Shown here one piece after another: positions 62,928-64,000 of a stretch of 64,000 bases of DNA. This DNA is from Streptomyces sp. ISL-100. GTDB lineage: Bacteria > Actinomycetota > Actinomycetes > Streptomycetales > Streptomycetaceae. Both the position numbers and the translations under genes were made by a program. Numbering within the stretch: position 1 is the first letter of the stretch; every line of letters begins with the position of its first letter. The stretch is taken from positions 168,722 through 232,721 of the forward strand of contig NZ_JAGGOK010000002.1 of NCBI RefSeq assembly GCF_018614615.1, in the 5' to 3' direction. The notes under the pieces are model-generated. The model was not told the origin of the DNA and did not search any database. It was given only the letters and a program-made list of their open reading frames with translations.

Positions 62928-62961
62928 GAACCGTACGAGCGACTCTCACCGCATACGGCTC
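62928..62961 (-). ncRNA. Group II intron domain V
   Basis: The minus strand begins GAGCCGTATGCGGTGA and ends CTCGTACGGTTC: a 34-nt catalytic hairpin with the GNRA-type apical loop and the near-universal 5' GAGCCGUAUGCG start. The first base overlaps the RT stop codon. Domain VI follows as GCCCCGTG...CGCGGGGC with an adjacent A that could be the branch point. Confidence 0.85.
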
Positions 62962-64000
62962 AAGCAGACCACGAGGGGTCGGCAGCCGTAGTTGCTGGTC
63001 GGGAACGCCGTCCATCCCCCGCATGATGCAGGCGATGGCAATCGGCGTGGACCAGGCGGAGGTTCTTGACGTCATCGCTTCCACCGTCACGACGATAGAC
63101 CAAGTGATCTGCGTGTAGTGAGTGCCTCATGGCTTCGAACCATTGCACCCAATCCCTCACGTTGTCTGGTTCATATTCTGCTCCGACAATGAGCACCTGT
63201 CGGCAAAGTGCACATAGGCCCTTCTGCCGAGCCGCCAAGTATGACTTTCGTGCCGTCATTCGAGGCGGCTTCTTCTTCGCGTTCCGCTGGCGCCAGTAGG
63301 TCTTCAGGCTTGGGTCGTCGGGTGACGCCTTTCCCTTGATGGCTACATGACGCGTGATCTCCGTGTAGAAGGGGACCAGCAGATTCCCAGTTTTGGGATC
63401 GCGGAATCGATTTTCACCAAAGTATCTCCTCCATATCCAACCCTTTGTCTTCCGTGGATGCATCCGCATACCCCACTTGAACAGGCATCGCTTTAGATAC
63501 CAGTCCAGATTGGCATACGTTCGACTCGATGATGCTCCGCGGTAGTAGTTGGACCATCCCCTAGTGTATGGGTTGAGTGCTCCGATCAGTGACGCAGCTG
63601 GCATTCCGCGATATTTCATTACGGACAGCTTGACTCTTCTCTTCGCTCTCGCGACGGAATCCTTACTGGGCGTAACCAGGGTTCTTTCATTCCCCCTTTT
63701 ACTGGCTACGTACCGCCTGATGGTAAATCCCAGGAAGTCATAGCCTTCATAGAGGCTCCTGACTGAGGACTTTTCCTCGTTAAAGGCAAGCCCCCTCGGT
63801 TCGAGCCATTTAGCCAGTTTGGATTTGACCTCGTACGCTTCCTCGGCCGTTCTGCATAACACAACGAAGTCGTCGGCATATCTGATCAAGATGGGCGCCT
63901 CCCTTTGGGCATGCCCTTCTGGGGAGTAACGGCACCCAGCCGCCTCTTCCATTCCATTTAGCGCGATGTTAAGAAGCAGGGGACTGATCACGCCCCCAAC
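62960..64000 (-). CDS. ltrA: Group II intron reverse transcriptase/maturase with HNH endonuclease (5' end beyond window)
   Basis: The frame is open at the right edge and starts inside RT motif 4 (GGVISPLLLNIALNGMEE). RT motif 5 is ILIRYADDFVVLC, then LGFTIRRY, and the maturase domain X region PYTRGWSNYYRG. The C-terminal HNH endonuclease is KGLCALCRQV, HADHLVYRRDGGSDDVKNLRLVHADCHRLHH. All catalytic residues seen here are intact, so the intron could be active. Codon use is AT-richer than the host. Confidence 0.93.
   Translation of the reverse strand, partial: VGGVISPLLLNIALNGMEEAAGCRYSPEGHAQREAPILIRYADDFVVLCRTAEEAYEVKSKLAKWLEPRGLAFNEEKSSVRSLYEGYDFLGFTIRRYVASKRGNERTLVTPSKDSVARAKRRVKLSVMKYRGMPAASLIGALNPYTRGWSNYYRGASSSRTYANLDWYLKRCLFKWGMRMHPRKTKGWIWRRYFGENRFRDPKTGNLLVPFYTEITRHVAIKGKASPDDPSLKTYWRQRNAKKKPPRMTARKSYLAARQKGLCALCRQVLIVGAEYEPDNVRDWVQWFEAMRHSLHADHLVYRRDGGSDDVKNLRLVHADCHRLHHAGDGRRSRPATTAADPSWSA

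Larger units (their letters stand above)
62887..64000 (-). mobile_element. Group II intron (3' part; 5' part beyond window)
   Basis: The minus strand holds a reverse-transcriptase ORF followed by an intact domain V (62928-62961) and a domain VI-like stem ending in CTACCCGCCAC at 62887. The region has clearly lower GC than the rest of the window, which supports recent acquisition. The 3' exon begins at about 62886 and runs directly into the ssb ribosome site. Confidence 0.85.

Noticed and set aside
61498..64000. Looked for attachment-site repeats or a tRNA at the element boundary
   Set aside because: No tRNA-like cloverleaf or long direct repeat is visible in the window; the other end lies outside.

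Overview
The window is chromosomal DNA of a high-GC actinomycete, almost certainly a Streptomyces or close relative. The signs are very high GC with strong third-position bias, many GTG/TTG starts, several leaderless-type promoters, mycothiol-dependent and deazaflavin-dependent enzyme families, and Streptomyces-typical families (SCO4225-like, DUF6421, DUF6986, DUF5134 with M56). Only the last ~2.5 kb differs: it holds unfamiliar genes, a second-copy-type ssb and an AT-richer group II intron running off the right edge, and looks like the start of an integrated element.

Layout. 1-8.7 kb: a ROK regulator cut by the left edge with a palindrome over its start codon, a divergent MFS permease, a small membrane protein, a ~987-aa multidomain RNA-repair-type protein (MJ1316/DUF504, EEP nuclease, 2H phosphoesterase, eukaryote-type poly(A) polymerase), a mycothiol-dependent isomerase-like enzyme, and a marR/MFS divergent pair with a clear operator. 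8.8-17.8 kb: a NarL-type two-component system, a tetR/nitroreductase pair with several matching operators, a geranylgeranyl-reductase-like flavoprotein, an M20 dipeptidase, an MBL hydrolase, and a P-loop kinase-Nudix fusion. 17.8-25.4 kb: a ROK sugar kinase and LacI regulator sharing an operator, a transmembrane Ser/Thr kinase, an HpcH/HpaI-type DUF6986 protein, and etfBA. 25.6-36 kb: flavin reductase, thioredoxin, PlsC, a run of DUF6421-SDR-threonine aldolase then transglutaminase, hydrolase plus LLM oxidoreductase opposite a PadR regulator, and GDPD. 36-45 kb: VOC, DUF5134-M56, PAP2-HAD, TetR, a divergent LVIVD/DUF305 pair, DUF6214, and ferredoxin-NADP reductase. 45-48.4 kb: ArsR regulator, ABC exporter and old-yellow-enzyme gene; the ArsR and OYE promoters share one operator sequence. 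48.4-61.4 kb: a pentose/hexose uptake and oxidation locus (SMP-30 lactonase, IclR, enolase-superfamily dehydratase, zinc dehydrogenase, ChvE-GguA-GguB-type ABC importer, secreted aldose epimerase, secreted GH51 arabinofuranosidase).

How it works together. In the sugar locus a secreted arabinofuranosidase would release pentoses, the importer takes them up, and dehydrogenase, lactonase and dehydratase would oxidise them. A repeated imperfect palindrome of the form GTYCGA-N4-TCGRAC sits at four promoters of this locus and marks a likely IclR regulon. Two genes in the locus are damaged in this sequence: an in-frame amber codon in one and an 11-nt deletion in the arabinofuranosidase. A third lesion, a probable 1-nt shift, is near the start of the nitroreductase gene. 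I cannot tell mutation from sequencing error without the reads. No gene-free stretch exceeds about 270 bases; the longest ones hold degenerate GC-rich repeats or hairpins. No tRNA, rRNA or CRISPR array was seen.
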